Shown piece after piece: positions 22,561 to 31,500 of a DNA stretch of 33,017 bases. The translations under genes were made by a program, and so were the position numbers. The stretch is taken from assembly GCA_001897995.1 (NCBI GenBank), contig MKRV01000033.1, forward strand, positions 1-33,017, given 5' to 3'. How positions within the stretch are numbered: position 1 is the first letter of the stretch; the number at the start of each line of letters is the position of its first letter. Below the pieces are notes generated by a model. It worked only from the letters and a program-made list of their open reading frames with translations. It was not told the DNA's origin and made no database searches. This DNA comes from Alphaproteobacteria bacterium 65-37. GTDB lineage: Bacteria; Pseudomonadota; Alphaproteobacteria; Reyranellales; Reyranellaceae.

Positions 22561-25500
22561 ATGATTTCCGCGTTCTTCATCAACCGGCCGGTTCTGGCCA
22601 ACGTCCTTGCCATCGTCATCGTGCTGATCGGCGGCGTGGCGCTGGCGACCCTGCCGGTCGCGCAATATCCCAACGTCGTGCCGCCCACGGTTCAGGTCAC
22701 CACGACCTATCCGGGAGCGAGTGCTGCGGTCGTTGTCAACGACGTGGCCCTGCCGGTCGAGCTGCAGGTCAACGGCGTCGAGAAGATGATCTACATGCAG
22801 TCCTACAGCACGGACGCCGGCACCTACACGCTCACCGTGACGTTCGAGATCGGCACCGATCTCGATTTCGCGCAGGTGCTGGTGCAGAACAAGGTCAGTG
22901 CCGCCCTCGCCTCGCTGCCCATGCCGGTGCAGGCGCAGGGCCTCGTCGTCCAGAAGAAGTCGACCTCGATCCTCCAGATCGTGTCGCTGACGTCCCCCGA
23001 CGAGCGCTACGACAGCCTCTATCTCAGCAACTACGCGACCATCAACCTGGTCAACGAGCTGTCGCGCCTGCCGGGTGTCGGCAACGTCAACGTCCTGGGC
23101 GTCGGCCAGTATTCGATGCGCGTCTGGCTCGATCCGCAGAAGCTCTACACTTTCGGCCTCACCCCCTCGGACGTGAGCCGCGTCATCCAGCAGCAGAGCC
23201 AGGACGTGACGGCGGGCCAGGTCGGCCAGCCGCCGGCCCCCAAGGGGCTCGACTTCCAGTACACGATCGACGTCGTCGGGCGCCTGAGCACACCCGAGGA
23301 ATTCGGCAACATCATCGTCAAGGCCGACCAGGGCAATGGCGGCCGGATCGTGCGGGTGCGCGACGTCGGCCGCGTCGAGCTCGGTGCCCAGACCTACTCC
23401 CAGACCTCGCACATCAACGGCAAGCCCAACTCCGGTCTGGCGATCTATCAGCTCCCCGACGCCAACGCCCTCGATGTCGCCAAGCGCGTCAAGGCCAAGA
23501 TGGCCGAGCTTTCCAAGGCCTTCCCTCCCGGCCTTACCTACGATGTGCCGTTCGACACCACACGCTTCGTGAATGCCTCGATCAGCGAGGTCTTCATGAC
23601 CCTGATCGAGGCCGGCATCCTGGTCCTGATCGTGATCGTGATCTTCCTGCAGGACTGGCGTGCGATGCTGGTACCGGCGACGACGATCCCCGTGACGATC
23701 ATCGGCGCCTTCGCCGCCATGGCGGCGCTGGGATTCACCATCAACACCACCACCATGTTCGGCATCGTGCTGGCCATCGGCATCGTGGTCGACGACGCGA
23801 TCGTGATCGTCGAGGGCGTCGCCCATCACATCGAGCGGGGCATGACGCCCCACGACGCCGCCATCAAGGCGATGGACGAGCTGTTCGGGCCGGTCATCGG
23901 CATCACCCTGGTGCTGATGTCGGTGTTCCTGCCGGCCGCCTTCCTGCCCGGCCTGACCGGCCAGATGTTCGCCCAGTTCGCCCTGGTGATTGCCGCCACG
24001 GCGCTGATCAGTGCCATCAACGCCGCCACCCTGAAGCCCACCCAGTGCGCGATGTGGCTGCGTTCGGCGACGCCGCCGGAGAAGCGCAACGTCTTCTTCC
24101 GCGGCTTCAACAAGGTCTATGGCAAGGTCGAAGACGCCTATGCCTGGCTGGTCGGCGCCATGGTCCGCCGGGCGGGCATCATGGTGGTAGTTGCCCTGAT
24201 CGCGGCCGGCATCGGCGCCTGGGGCGTTGCCCGCCTGCCGACGGCGTTCATTCCCAACGAGGACCAAGGCTATCTGATGATCGGCGTGCAGTTGCCGGAC
24301 GGCGCCTCGCTCGAACGTACCAATGCCACGCTGCGCCAGGCCGCCGAGATCGCAATGGCCGCGCCGGGCGTCGAGAACGTCGTGGCCCTGGGCGGCATGT
24401 CGGTGCTCGACAGCAACTCGCCGCTGGCCAATGCCGCCGTGTCCTACGTCATCCTGAAGGACTGGGACGCGCGCCTGAAGGTGCCGGGCCAGGACCTGCG
24501 CTCGATCGTGTTCGGCTTGATGGACAAGTTGAGCGTCCTGCAGGACGGACGCGCCTTCGTCATCGTGCCGCCCGCCATCCAGGGCATCGGCAATGCCGGT
24601 GGCTTCCAGATGCAGGTCGAGCAGAAAGACGGCAGCTTCGACTACGCCAAGCTGCAGGCTGTGACCGACACGATGATCCAGAATGCGGCCACGCAATCGG
24701 CGCTGACCAACCTCGTTACGTCTTTCCGCGCCGGCGCCCCGCATGTGCGGATCGAGGTCGATCGCGTCAAGGCCGAGTCGCTCAGGGTTCCGGTCGGCGA
24801 CGTCTTCACGACCCTGTCGGGCTACATGGGGTCGTCCTACGTCAACCGCTTCAACAAGTTCGGCCTCAGCCTGCAGGTCTATATCCAGGCCGACTCGCAG
24901 TACCGCACGCGGCCCGAGGACATCCTGAAGCTGCAGGTGAAGAACCTCGACGGCCAGATGGTGCCGATCGGCGCCCTGGCCGAGTTGAAGCCGGCACTCG
25001 GTCCGCCGCTGATCAGCCTGTACAACCTCTATCCGTCGGCGGCGATCGTGGGCTCGCCTGCGGCAGGCTTCAGCTCGGGCGAGGGCATCGAGCTCATGGA
25101 CCAGATCGCCAAGGCGATCCTGCCGCCCGGCACCGGCTACGAATGGACCGGCATGGCCTATCAGGAGAACATCGTCGGCAACCAGCTGATGTACGTGTTC
25201 GCGCTGGCCATCCTGCTGGTCTACCTCTGCCTCGCCGGCCAGTACGAGAGCTGGATCGCACCGCTGGCCGTCATCCTGGCAGTGCCGCTGGCGCTGATCG
25301 GCCCGGCCATCGCGCTCACCTCGGTCGGCCTTGCCAACAACATCTACACCCAGATCGGGCTGATGCTGTTGATCGCGCTCGGCGCCAAGAATGCCATCCT
25401 GATCGTCGAGGTGGCGCGCGAGAGGCGTCTGGTCGACGGGAAGGACATCATCGAGTCCGCTGTCGAGGCGGCGCGCACCCGCTTCCGCCCCATCCTGATG

Positions 25501-25764
25501 ACCTCGTTCGCCTTCATCCTGGGCGTCGTGCCGCTGGTCACGGCGACGGGCGCGGGGGCAAACTCGCGCATCTCGCTCGGCCTCTGCGTCTTCAGCGGCA
25601 TGATCGCCTCGACCTGCCTCGCCGTGCTGTTCGTGCCGTCCTTCTTCACGGTGCTGCAGCGCTACGAGGACTGGAGCAAGGCGCGCAAGGGCGGGAAAAA
25701 GGCCAAGGACGCCGAGCGGACCACCGGGCGGCCGACCGACCAGGCGACCGGGACCGCGGATTGA
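22561..25764 (+). CDS. RND multidrug efflux transporter, HAE1/AcrB family
   Basis: Inner-membrane proton/drug antiporter of 1067 residues, slightly longer than AcrB. It begins with ISAFFINRPVLANVLAIVIV and LPVAQYPNVVPPTVQVTTTYPGAS, standard for HAE1. The proton-relay residues are present: Asp411 and Asp412 in VVDDAIVIVEGV (helix 4) and Lys943 in GAKNAILIVEVARER (helix 10). Two large periplasmic loops, twelve membrane segments and the repeat relation of the halves are as expected. The last 35 residues are a charged, low-complexity tail (ARKGGKKAKDAERTTGR). No TolC-type channel gene accompanies the adaptor and pump, so a channel encoded elsewhere must be shared. No adjacent regulator is seen. 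Confidence 0.96.
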   Translation: MISAFFINRPVLANVLAIVIVLIGGVALATLPVAQYPNVVPPTVQVTTTYPGASAAVVVNDVALPVELQVNGVEKMIYMQSYSTDAGTYTLTVTFEIGTDLDFAQVLVQNKVSAALASLPMPVQAQGLVVQKKSTSILQIVSLTSPDERYDSLYLSNYATINLVNELSRLPGVGNVNVLGVGQYSMRVWLDPQKLYTFGLTPSDVSRVIQQQSQDVTAGQVGQPPAPKGLDFQYTIDVVGRLSTPEEFGNIIVKADQGNGGRIVRVRDVGRVELGAQTYSQTSHINGKPNSGLAIYQLPDANALDVAKRVKAKMAELSKAFPPGLTYDVPFDTTRFVNASISEVFMTLIEAGILVLIVIVIFLQDWRAMLVPATTIPVTIIGAFAAMAALGFTINTTTMFGIVLAIGIVVDDAIVIVEGVAHHIERGMTPHDAAIKAMDELFGPVIGITLVLMSVFLPAAFLPGLTGQMFAQFALVIAATALISAINAATLKPTQCAMWLRSATPPEKRNVFFRGFNKVYGKVEDAYAWLVGAMVRRAGIMVVVALIAAGIGAWGVARLPTAFIPNEDQGYLMIGVQLPDGASLERTNATLRQAAEIAMAAPGVENVVALGGMSVLDSNSPLANAAVSYVILKDWDARLKVPGQDLRSIVFGLMDKLSVLQDGRAFVIVPPAIQGIGNAGGFQMQVEQKDGSFDYAKLQAVTDTMIQNAATQSALTNLVTSFRAGAPHVRIEVDRVKAESLRVPVGDVFTTLSGYMGSSYVNRFNKFGLSLQVYIQADSQYRTRPEDILKLQVKNLDGQMVPIGALAELKPALGPPLISLYNLYPSAAIVGSPAAGFSSGEGIELMDQIAKAILPPGTGYEWTGMAYQENIVGNQLMYVFALAILLVYLCLAGQYESWIAPLAVILAVPLALIGPAIALTSVGLANNIYTQIGLMLLIALGAKNAILIVEVARERRLVDGKDIIESAVEAARTRFRPILMTSFAFILGVVPLVTATGAGANSRISLGLCVFSGMIASTCLAVLFVPSFFTVLQRYEDWSKARKGGKKAKDAERTTGRPTDQATGTAD

Positions 25765-25926
25765 TCAGGTCGCCGGCAAGCCTCTCCGGGAAGGCCGACC
25801 GCCAACCGACGACAGGCGAATCGTCGCGGCGGAAGGCGTCGCGATGCCTTGCCATGGCAGGGAGGCTTGGCTTATTCCCGAAGCCGCCAAAAGCCCCCTC
25901 CTGAAGCAGTTCGTCGAGTGAGTGGA

Positions 25927-26934
25927 ATGAAGGGAAAGTTCTTTGCCAATGTCGTGCTGGTCGTCGGCGTCCTGGCCGTCTGCTTCGCGGCTCTAGAGGC
26001 CTTCACGCGGCTCTATCTCGACGACGGATTGCTCTACGAGCTCGAGATGTGGAAGTACGCGCGCGAAGTGAAGGAGCGCGACTACAATCCCGAGATCGGC
26101 CACCGCCATCGGGCCAATGCACATGCACAGCTGATGAACGTTGACGTCCGCACCGACGAGAACGGCTTCCGCACCCCGTCGATCCCGCTGCAGGCCCCGC
26201 CGGGCGTGGCCCGAATCGCCTTCGTCGGCGATTCCGTCACCATGGGCTGGGGCGTCGCCGAGCAGGAGACCTTCGCGCGCCAGGTCCTCGACACCCTGAA
26301 GAAGCAGGGCCGAAAGGTCGACGGCTTCAACCTGGGCGTCGGCAACTGGAACACAAGGCAGGAGCTCGGCGCCTACAAGGCCTACGGCGCCAAGTTCAAG
26401 CCCGACATCATCGCCCTCGTCTACTTCATCAACGACGGCGAGCCGATGCCGACCTACACCGAGACGAGCTGGCTCTCGCTCCATTCGGCCGCCTGGGTGG
26501 TGCTGAACTATCGCATCGATTCGCTGCTGCGCTCCTTCAGCGAGGCGCCGGACTGGAAGAAGTACTACCGCGACCTCTACAATCCCGATGCCGACGGCTG
26601 GAAGAAGACGCGCGAGGCGCTGGCGGGTTTCGCCACCCTGGCCAAGGACAGCGGGGTCAAGCTGATCGTCTTCCACATCCCCGAGCTGCACGAGCTCAAG
26701 CCCTACCCCTTCCAGGACGTGACCAACAAGGTGCGGGGCGTCGTCGAAGGCACCGGCACGCCGTTCTACGACCTGCTGCCGATCGTCGAGAACATGGAGC
26801 CCTCGACCCTGTGGGTGACGGTTCCCGACCCGCATCCCAACGGCAAGGCCGAGATCGCCTTCGCCAAGGGCATGCTGCCGCCGATCGTCGAGGCGCTCGA
26901 CAATCTGTGCAAGACTGAACAGAAGGGCTGCTGA
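25927..26934 (+). CDS. Membrane-anchored SGNH/GDSL-hydrolase-like protein
   Basis: Protein of 335 residues with one N-terminal membrane segment (NVVLVVGVLAVCFAALEAF), probably an uncleaved anchor placing the domain in the periplasm. SGNH blocks: GDS at residues 101-103 in IAFVGDSVTMGWGV, a Gly in LGVGNWN (about 138), Asn in VYFINDGEP (about 169), and the Asp-x-His pair D301-P-H303 in VPDPHPN. The fold serves esterases, lipases and O-acetyl-transfer or deacetylation enzymes; the substrate is unknown. ATG 25927 was chosen because the anchor follows at once; its upstream AGTGGA is a weak ribosome-binding site and a longer frame from 25849 adds a polar leader. It is followed by a second SGNH gene on the same strand. 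Confidence 0.85.
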   Translation: MKGKFFANVVLVVGVLAVCFAALEAFTRLYLDDGLLYELEMWKYAREVKERDYNPEIGHRHRANAHAQLMNVDVRTDENGFRTPSIPLQAPPGVARIAFVGDSVTMGWGVAEQETFARQVLDTLKKQGRKVDGFNLGVGNWNTRQELGAYKAYGAKFKPDIIALVYFINDGEPMPTYTETSWLSLHSAAWVVLNYRIDSLLRSFSEAPDWKKYYRDLYNPDADGWKKTREALAGFATLAKDSGVKLIVFHIPELHELKPYPFQDVTNKVRGVVEGTGTPFYDLLPIVENMEPSTLWVTVPDPHPNGKAEIAFAKGMLPPIVEALDNLCKTEQKGC

Positions 26935-26939
26935 AAGGA

Positions 26940-26960
26940 GCGGCCCCCGACGGGGGTTGC
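26940..26960 (+). other. Hairpin between the two SGNH genes
   Basis: GCGGCCCCC pairs with GGGGGTTGC around GAC (nine pairs, two of them G-U in RNA). It starts 5 bases after the first stop and ends 12 bases before the GTG start of the second gene. The only G-rich bases upstream of that GTG are in the descending arm, so the hairpin could mask them. Confidence 0.45.
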
Positions 26961-26972
26961 ACAAATCCCGCC

Positions 26973-28502
26973 GTGATTCTGCGCAACGCCCTCCTCATTC
27001 TGGTTTCGGTCGTCTTCACGACCGTCATGGCCGAAGCGGCCGTGCGCATCATCGACGGCTATCGCTTCTTCGGCTTTCCGCTCGACGGCCCGATGGAGCA
27101 GTCGGAAGTGCCGGCGATGTGGCTCGACAAGGTGCCGTTGGCGCCCGGCGTCGATCGTGCCTGGTTCACCGACGATCCGCCGCCACTGCCCAATCGCAAG
27201 CCGGTGCCGCAGGAGTGGCAGCGCCTGTTCCACCAGGTCGAGGACAATCCGCCGAGCGACGGCTCCTTCCGCGCGATCGATGCGCTGCGTGCCTGGAACT
27301 CGAGATTCGCCGGCGATCCCTGCCAGAGCCGCGTGCTGCGCCACGCGCCCGGCCAGCTCTTCCTCTATGATCCGGTCGATGGCGGCGCCCTGCCGCCCTA
27401 TCGCTTTCCGCCCAACGCCACGTTCCCCAATTTCCTGGTGACCAACCAGATCGGCTGGCGCGGTGCGCCGATCGAGGCGCCGCGCGGGCCGCGCACCGTG
27501 CGCATCGTCTTCGTCGGCTCCTCGGTGACAATGGACGCGCCGCATCTGCCCTTCGCCTTCACCGAGCGCGCCGGTTACTGGCTCAACAAGTGGGCGGCTG
27601 CCCGCAAGCTCGACGTGCGCTTCGAGGTGCTGAATGCCGGCCGCGAGAGCATCGATTCCGGCGCCATCGCCGCCATCGTGGCGACCGAAGTGCTGCCGCT
27701 CCGGCCGGACCTGGTGATCTATCACGAAGGCGGCAATCAGTTTCGCCCCGCCTCGATCGTCGAGAAGATGCCGGCCGGTGAAGCGGCCCGGCCGCCGCAG
27801 CCGCAAGCCTCGGCGCCCGGCTGGCTGCAGACGGCGGCGCGCTGGTCCGCCCTCGCCGCCCGTTTCAACGCAGCGCTGCGGATCGCCGGCTTCGAATCGG
27901 CAAATACGTCCGCGTCGGGCGGCAAGGCCGATATCGGCGCCGAATGGCCGAAGCCCGATTACCGCGTCGTCTGGCCGGAGGGCCTCGACGAGGCCGATCC
28001 CGACCTCGGCCATCCTCACCTGCCGGTGAACCTCGACGTCATCCAGCGCGACCTCGACCGCATCCGCGGCGACCTCAAGGGCATCGGCGCCGAACTCGCG
28101 CTGAGCTCCTTCATCTGGATGGTGAAGGACGGGCTGGTGCTCGACCCGAACCGTCACCGCTACATCATCGACCAGCTCAACATGGCCAACTGGCCCTTCC
28201 GCTATCGCGACCTCGCGCGCCTGGCAGCGTTCCAGAACCGCCTGCTGGCCAAGTATGCCCGCGTCCACGACATGCCGTTCATCGACTTCGCGCGCGACAT
28301 GCCGCTCGATCCCGATCTCTTCATCGACGCCGTCCACACCAACAAGGCCGGCAGCCGGCTCAAGGGCTGGGTGGCTTTCAACCAGCTGGTGCCGATCGTG
28401 GAGAAGCACCTGGCGGACCGCACCTGGCCGAGCGCCTTCCCCAGCCCGGCGCCGGCCCTGCCGACCTTCACGCCGCGACAGGTGCCCGTCAGCTGCCGCT
28501 GA
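26973..28502 (+). CDS. Large SGNH-hydrolase-like protein, tandem partner
   Basis: Protein of 509 residues with an N-terminal membrane anchor (LRNALLILVSVVFTTVMAEAAVRI). After about 170 residues without recognised motifs comes an SGNH-like core: GSS at 182-184 in IVFVGSSVTMDAP (Ser in place of the usual Asp), VLNAGRESIDSGA, HEGGNQF in the Asn-block position, and D452-x-x-H455 in DAVHTNKAG near the C-terminus. The putative nucleophile Ser184 is kept. A Pro/Ala-rich segment (about 270-285) interrupts the core. Start GTG 26973 has no clear ribosome-binding site; nothing better exists before the anchor. It is related in layout to the preceding gene but much longer, so divergence in role is likely. 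Substrate unknown. Confidence 0.78.
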   Translation: MILRNALLILVSVVFTTVMAEAAVRIIDGYRFFGFPLDGPMEQSEVPAMWLDKVPLAPGVDRAWFTDDPPPLPNRKPVPQEWQRLFHQVEDNPPSDGSFRAIDALRAWNSRFAGDPCQSRVLRHAPGQLFLYDPVDGGALPPYRFPPNATFPNFLVTNQIGWRGAPIEAPRGPRTVRIVFVGSSVTMDAPHLPFAFTERAGYWLNKWAAARKLDVRFEVLNAGRESIDSGAIAAIVATEVLPLRPDLVIYHEGGNQFRPASIVEKMPAGEAARPPQPQASAPGWLQTAARWSALAARFNAALRIAGFESANTSASGGKADIGAEWPKPDYRVVWPEGLDEADPDLGHPHLPVNLDVIQRDLDRIRGDLKGIGAELALSSFIWMVKDGLVLDPNRHRYIIDQLNMANWPFRYRDLARLAAFQNRLLAKYARVHDMPFIDFARDMPLDPDLFIDAVHTNKAGSRLKGWVAFNQLVPIVEKHLADRTWPSAFPSPAPALPTFTPRQVPVSCR

Positions 28503-28563
28503 TCGGGCGAGGCCAGGAAGGGTTTCGCGGACAGGTACGGCATGCCGGGTCGCAGGTGATCAA

Positions 28564-29394
28564 CTACGCCGGATAGTCAGCGCCGTTGGCTGTTTCCTCC
28601 CAGGCGTCCAGCTCCTGGCGCTGGGTGTCGATCTCCGTCCGGATTCGCTGAACCGCCGATCGGCCGAGCGCGAGACGAAACGGCGGCTTGTCGGCCTGCA
28701 CGGCTCGGATGATGGCCTGGGCGGCGCGCGCCGGATCGCCAGGCTGGCGACCATCCGTGCTGCTGTTCTCCTTGCGGCGCGCGCCCGCAGTCGCGGCATA
28801 GTCGTCGATGGTGTGCTTCGATTGCCTGAGCGACCGTCCGGCAAAATCAGTCCGGAAGCCGCCCGGCTCCACGACTGTGACGCGGATACCGAGCGGGCCG
28901 ACCTCCTTGCGCAGCGCGTCAGAGAGGCCCCCGACGGCAAACTTGGTAGCGGAATAGTAGCCGGAGCCGGGTTGAGCCATACGACCCGCAACCGACGAAA
29001 TATTGACGATATGTCCGCGCCGGTGGGCGCGCATGCCGGGCAGCACGGCTTGGATCATTGACACCAATCCGAAGAAATTGGTCTCGAAAAGCTCGCGCAC
29101 CTCGGTTTCGTCGGCCTCTTCGACGGCGCCCCGATAGCCGTAGCCCGCGTTATTCACCAGGACGTCGATCGCACCGAACCGAGCCTCCGCCTCCTTGACT
29201 GCCGAGGCGACCTGCTTTGGGTCGGTGACGTCGAGGCGAAGCGCGAGCGCCGAAACGTCATGACCTGCGACGATATCCTGAATGGTTGCCGGATCGCGCG
29301 CCGTGACGACGGCATTCCAGTTTCGCGCCAATACGGCTGACGCCAACTCCCGGCCGAAGCCCGTGGAACATCCGGTAATCAGCCACGTGGCCAT
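28564..29394 (-). CDS. Classical short-chain dehydrogenase/reductase
   Basis: NAD(P)-dependent oxidoreductase of 276 residues. Cofactor motif TGCSTGFG (residues 7-14), NNAG (81-84), the catalytic Ser in ISSVAG (near 134), and Y147-x3-K151 in YYSATK are all in place, followed by VEPGGFRTDF. The R33 at the end of the second strand (VVTARDP) suggests NADP preference. It resembles SDRs annotated as oxidoreductases acting on alcohols or ketones. It starts 16 bases after the DUF779 stop and so is probably the last gene of the aldehyde-oxidation operon; its end faces the SGNH gene across 61 bases without an obvious terminator. Confidence 0.93.
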   Translation of the reverse strand: MATWLITGCSTGFGRELASAVLARNWNAVVTARDPATIQDIVAGHDVSALALRLDVTDPKQVASAVKEAEARFGAIDVLVNNAGYGYRGAVEEADETEVRELFETNFFGLVSMIQAVLPGMRAHRRGHIVNISSVAGRMAQPGSGYYSATKFAVGGLSDALRKEVGPLGIRVTVVEPGGFRTDFAGRSLRQSKHTIDDYAATAGARRKENSSTDGRQPGDPARAAQAIIRAVQADKPPFRLALGRSAVQRIRTEIDTQRQELDAWEETANGADYPA

Positions 29395-29410
29395 CGGCTC
29401 TCCCTGTCGG

Positions 29411-29794
29411 TCAGTGAGCCGCCGTCGCGGGCGGCCCCGCCGCCTCGAGAGCGGCGACCTCTTCGTCGGTGAAGACGCGACTGCGCGTCAGGAAGCGCAC
29501 CCCTTCGGGGGCCTCGGCCGAGAAGCCCGAACCCCGACCCGGCACCACATCGATGATGAGCTGTGTGTGCCGCCAATACTCGAATTGCGCGGCACCGATA
29601 TAGAACGCGCACCCGGCGATATCACCGAGCAATACATCCTGCGGGCCGACCCGAAAGTCACCGACGGGATAACACATCGGTGAAGACCCGTCGCAGCAGC
29701 CGCCCGATTGGTGAAACATCAGCCCGCCATGTTGGTCCTTCAGCCGTTCCACGACGGCCGCGGCCTTGTCGGTGATCTCAACGCGATTGACCAT
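29411..29794 (-). CDS. DUF779 protein associated with acetaldehyde dehydrogenase
   Basis: Small protein of 127 residues of the DUF779 family, which is commonly found next to ExaC/AcoD-type aldehyde dehydrogenases, as here. Visible: ITDKAAAVVERLKDQHGGLMFHQSGGCCDGSSPMCYPVGDF near the N-terminus with a CC...C cysteine group and a nearby His, then CAFYIGAAQFEYWRHTQLIIDVVPGRGSGFSAE. The Cys/His arrangement could bind a metal, but that is inference; no function is established. ATG 29794 has GGGGGCGG upstream; an in-frame start at 29869 would run through the hairpin in the spacer and is rejected. The SDR gene follows after 16 bases. Confidence 0.93.
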   Translation of the reverse strand: MVNRVEITDKAAAVVERLKDQHGGLMFHQSGGCCDGSSPMCYPVGDFRVGPQDVLLGDIAGCAFYIGAAQFEYWRHTQLIIDVVPGRGSGFSAEAPEGVRFLTRSRVFTDEEVAALEAAGPPATAAH

Positions 29795-29840
29795 GTGCCG
29801 CCCCCGGCCGTCTTCCTTTTGAGCGCTTCGTCGCCGGACG

Positions 29841-29867
29841 GGAGGCACGGGATCGCCCCATGCCTCC
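29841..29867 (-). other. Hairpin between exaC-type gene and DUF779 gene
   Basis: GGAGGCA (29841-29847) and TGCCTCC (29861-29867) pair exactly; inside, GGG and CCC continue the stem after one mismatch. It lies in the 86-base spacer, 13 bases after the dehydrogenase stop. No T-tract follows on the minus strand, so a stability or partial attenuation role is more likely than full termination. Confidence 0.45.
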
Positions 29868-29880
29868 ACCCTTCTCGCCT

Positions 29881-31401
29881 CTAGAAGAACCCAAGCGCCT
29901 TGGCCGAATAGCTGACCAGAACATTCTTAGTCTTCTGGTAGTGGTCGAGCATCATCTTGTGGTTTTCGCGCCCGATGCCCGACTGCTTGTAGCCGCCGAA
30001 GGCCGCGTGGGCCGGGTAGGCGTGGTAGCAGTTCGTCCATACACGACCGGCCTCGATGGCCCGCCCGAACCGGTAGGCACGGTTGCCGTTGCGCGTCCAC
30101 ACACCTGCCCCCAACCCATAGAGCGTATCGTTGGCAATCGAGAGCGCCTCGTTATCGTTCTTGAAACGTGTGACGGAAACGACCGGACCGAAGATCTCCT
30201 CCTGGAAGATGCGCATCCTGTTGTGGCCCTCGAAGATTGTCGGCTCGACATAGTAGCCCTCGGCGAGCTCGCCCGTGAGCTTGGCCCGGGCGCCGCCGGT
30301 CAGGACCTTGGCACCTTCCTGCTTGCCGATGTCGATGTAGGACAGGATCTTCTCGAGCTGGTCGTTCGAGGCCTGCGCGCCGATCATCGTCGTGGGATCG
30401 AGCGGATGGCCCTGCTTGACCTTCCTGGTACGTGCTACGGCCCGCTCCATGAATTTGTCGTAGATCGACTCCTGAACAAGCACGCGGCTTGGGCAGGTGC
30501 AGACCTCGCCCTGGTTGAGCGCGAACATCGTGAAGCCTTCGAGGGCCTTGTCGAAGTACTCGTCGTCGGCGTCCATCACATCGGCGAAGAAGATGTTCGG
30601 CGACTTTCCGCCGAGTTCCAGCGTCACCGGGATGAGGTTGTCCGAGGCGTACTGCATGATCAGGCGGCCCGTCGTCGTCTCACCGGTGAAGGCGACCTTG
30701 GCGATGCGCTTGTTCTGCGCCAACGGCTTTCCAGCCTCGATACCGAAACCGTTGACGACATTGACCACGCCGGGCGGCAGGATGTCGCCGATCAGTTCCA
30801 TCACGGCGAGGATGCCGACCGGAGTTTGTTCCGCAGGCTTCAGCACCACGCAGTTGCCGGCCGACAGGGCCGGCGCGAGCTTCCAGGTCGCCATCAGGAT
30901 GGGGAAGTTCCAGGGGATGATCTGGCCGACCACGCCGAGCGGCTCGTGATAGTGATAGGCGACGGTATCGGCATCGATCTCGGAGATGCCGCCTTCCTGG
31001 GCGCGAATGACGCTCGCGAAGTAGCGCCAATGGTCGACGACGAGCGGCATGTCCGCATGGGTCGTCTCGCGGATCGGCTTGCCGTTGTCGAGCGTCTCGA
31101 TCAGCGCGAGCAGGTCGAGATTCGCCTCCAGTTTGTCCGCTACCTTGTGCAACAGACGCGAGCGTTCCTGCACCGCCATCTTTCCCCAGGCCTCTTTCGC
31201 CTTGTGCGCAGCGTCGAGCGCCAGCTCGATGTCGGCGGCCGACGAGCGGGGCACTTCGCAAAGTTTCTGGCCGGTGATCGGGCTGGGGTTCTCGAAGTAG
31301 CGCCCGTCGACGGGCGCGACCCACTTGCCGCCGATATAGTTGTCGTAACGCTCCCTGATGAGGAGCTGCTTCGAGACCTTATCCAAGGCTTGCTGGAACA
31401 T
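29881..31401 (-). CDS. exaC: NAD-dependent acetaldehyde-type aldehyde dehydrogenase (ExaC/AcoD type)
   Basis: Cytoplasmic enzyme of 506 residues, the same length as Pseudomonas ExaC. It oxidises acetaldehyde and related aldehydes to the acid, typically after alcohol dehydrogenation. Seen: [60 protein letters not shown], the general-base Glu in LELGGKSPN, and catalytic Cys301 in [10 protein letters not shown]. The C-terminus [29 protein letters not shown] is diagnostic of this subfamily. ATG 31401 follows GGAGGAAACC. The DUF779 gene downstream strengthens the subfamily call. It lies 89 bases behind a different ALDH gene, so the operon carries two aldehyde dehydrogenases. Confidence 0.95.
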   Translation of the reverse strand: MFQQALDKVSKQLLIRERYDNYIGGKWVAPVDGRYFENPSPITGQKLCEVPRSSAADIELALDAAHKAKEAWGKMAVQERSRLLHKVADKLEANLDLLALIETLDNGKPIRETTHADMPLVVDHWRYFASVIRAQEGGISEIDADTVAYHYHEPLGVVGQIIPWNFPILMATWKLAPALSAGNCVVLKPAEQTPVGILAVMELIGDILPPGVVNVVNGFGIEAGKPLAQNKRIAKVAFTGETTTGRLIMQYASDNLIPVTLELGGKSPNIFFADVMDADDEYFDKALEGFTMFALNQGEVCTCPSRVLVQESIYDKFMERAVARTRKVKQGHPLDPTTMIGAQASNDQLEKILSYIDIGKQEGAKVLTGGARAKLTGELAEGYYVEPTIFEGHNRMRIFQEEIFGPVVSVTRFKNDNEALSIANDTLYGLGAGVWTRNGNRAYRFGRAIEAGRVWTNCYHAYPAHAAFGGYKQSGIGRENHKMMLDHYQKTKNVLVSYSAKALGFF

Positions 31402-31482
31402 GGTTTCCTCCTGTCCATCGCGGTGACGACGATTCTTGTTCCTTCCCTGGACGGGCATCGGCTGTCCGATGCTGCCGTCGAA

Positions 31483-31500
31483 GGCGCGCTTCAGCGCGCC
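31483..31500 (-). other. 7-bp hairpin spanning the stop codon of the upstream ALDH gene
   Basis: On the minus strand GGCGCGC-TGAA-GCGCGCC is a perfect hairpin whose loop contains the TGA stop (31493-31491). No T-tract follows. A terminating ribosome would block its folding, so it may only form on untranslated or decaying messages. Confidence 0.45.

Noticed and set aside
21288-25904. A 1538-codon plus-strand frame running through both the adaptor and RND genes, and a 1165-codon minus-strand frame over 21247-24744
   Set aside because: Both are shadow frames of the RND genes. They read as Arg/Gly/Pro-rich sequence without domains, while the true frames show complete motifs.
28538-28547. Ten-base palindrome CGGCATGCCG between the convergent SGNH and SDR genes as a terminator
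   Set aside because: It has no loop space and no T-tract; length and composition are compatible with chance in GC-rich DNA.
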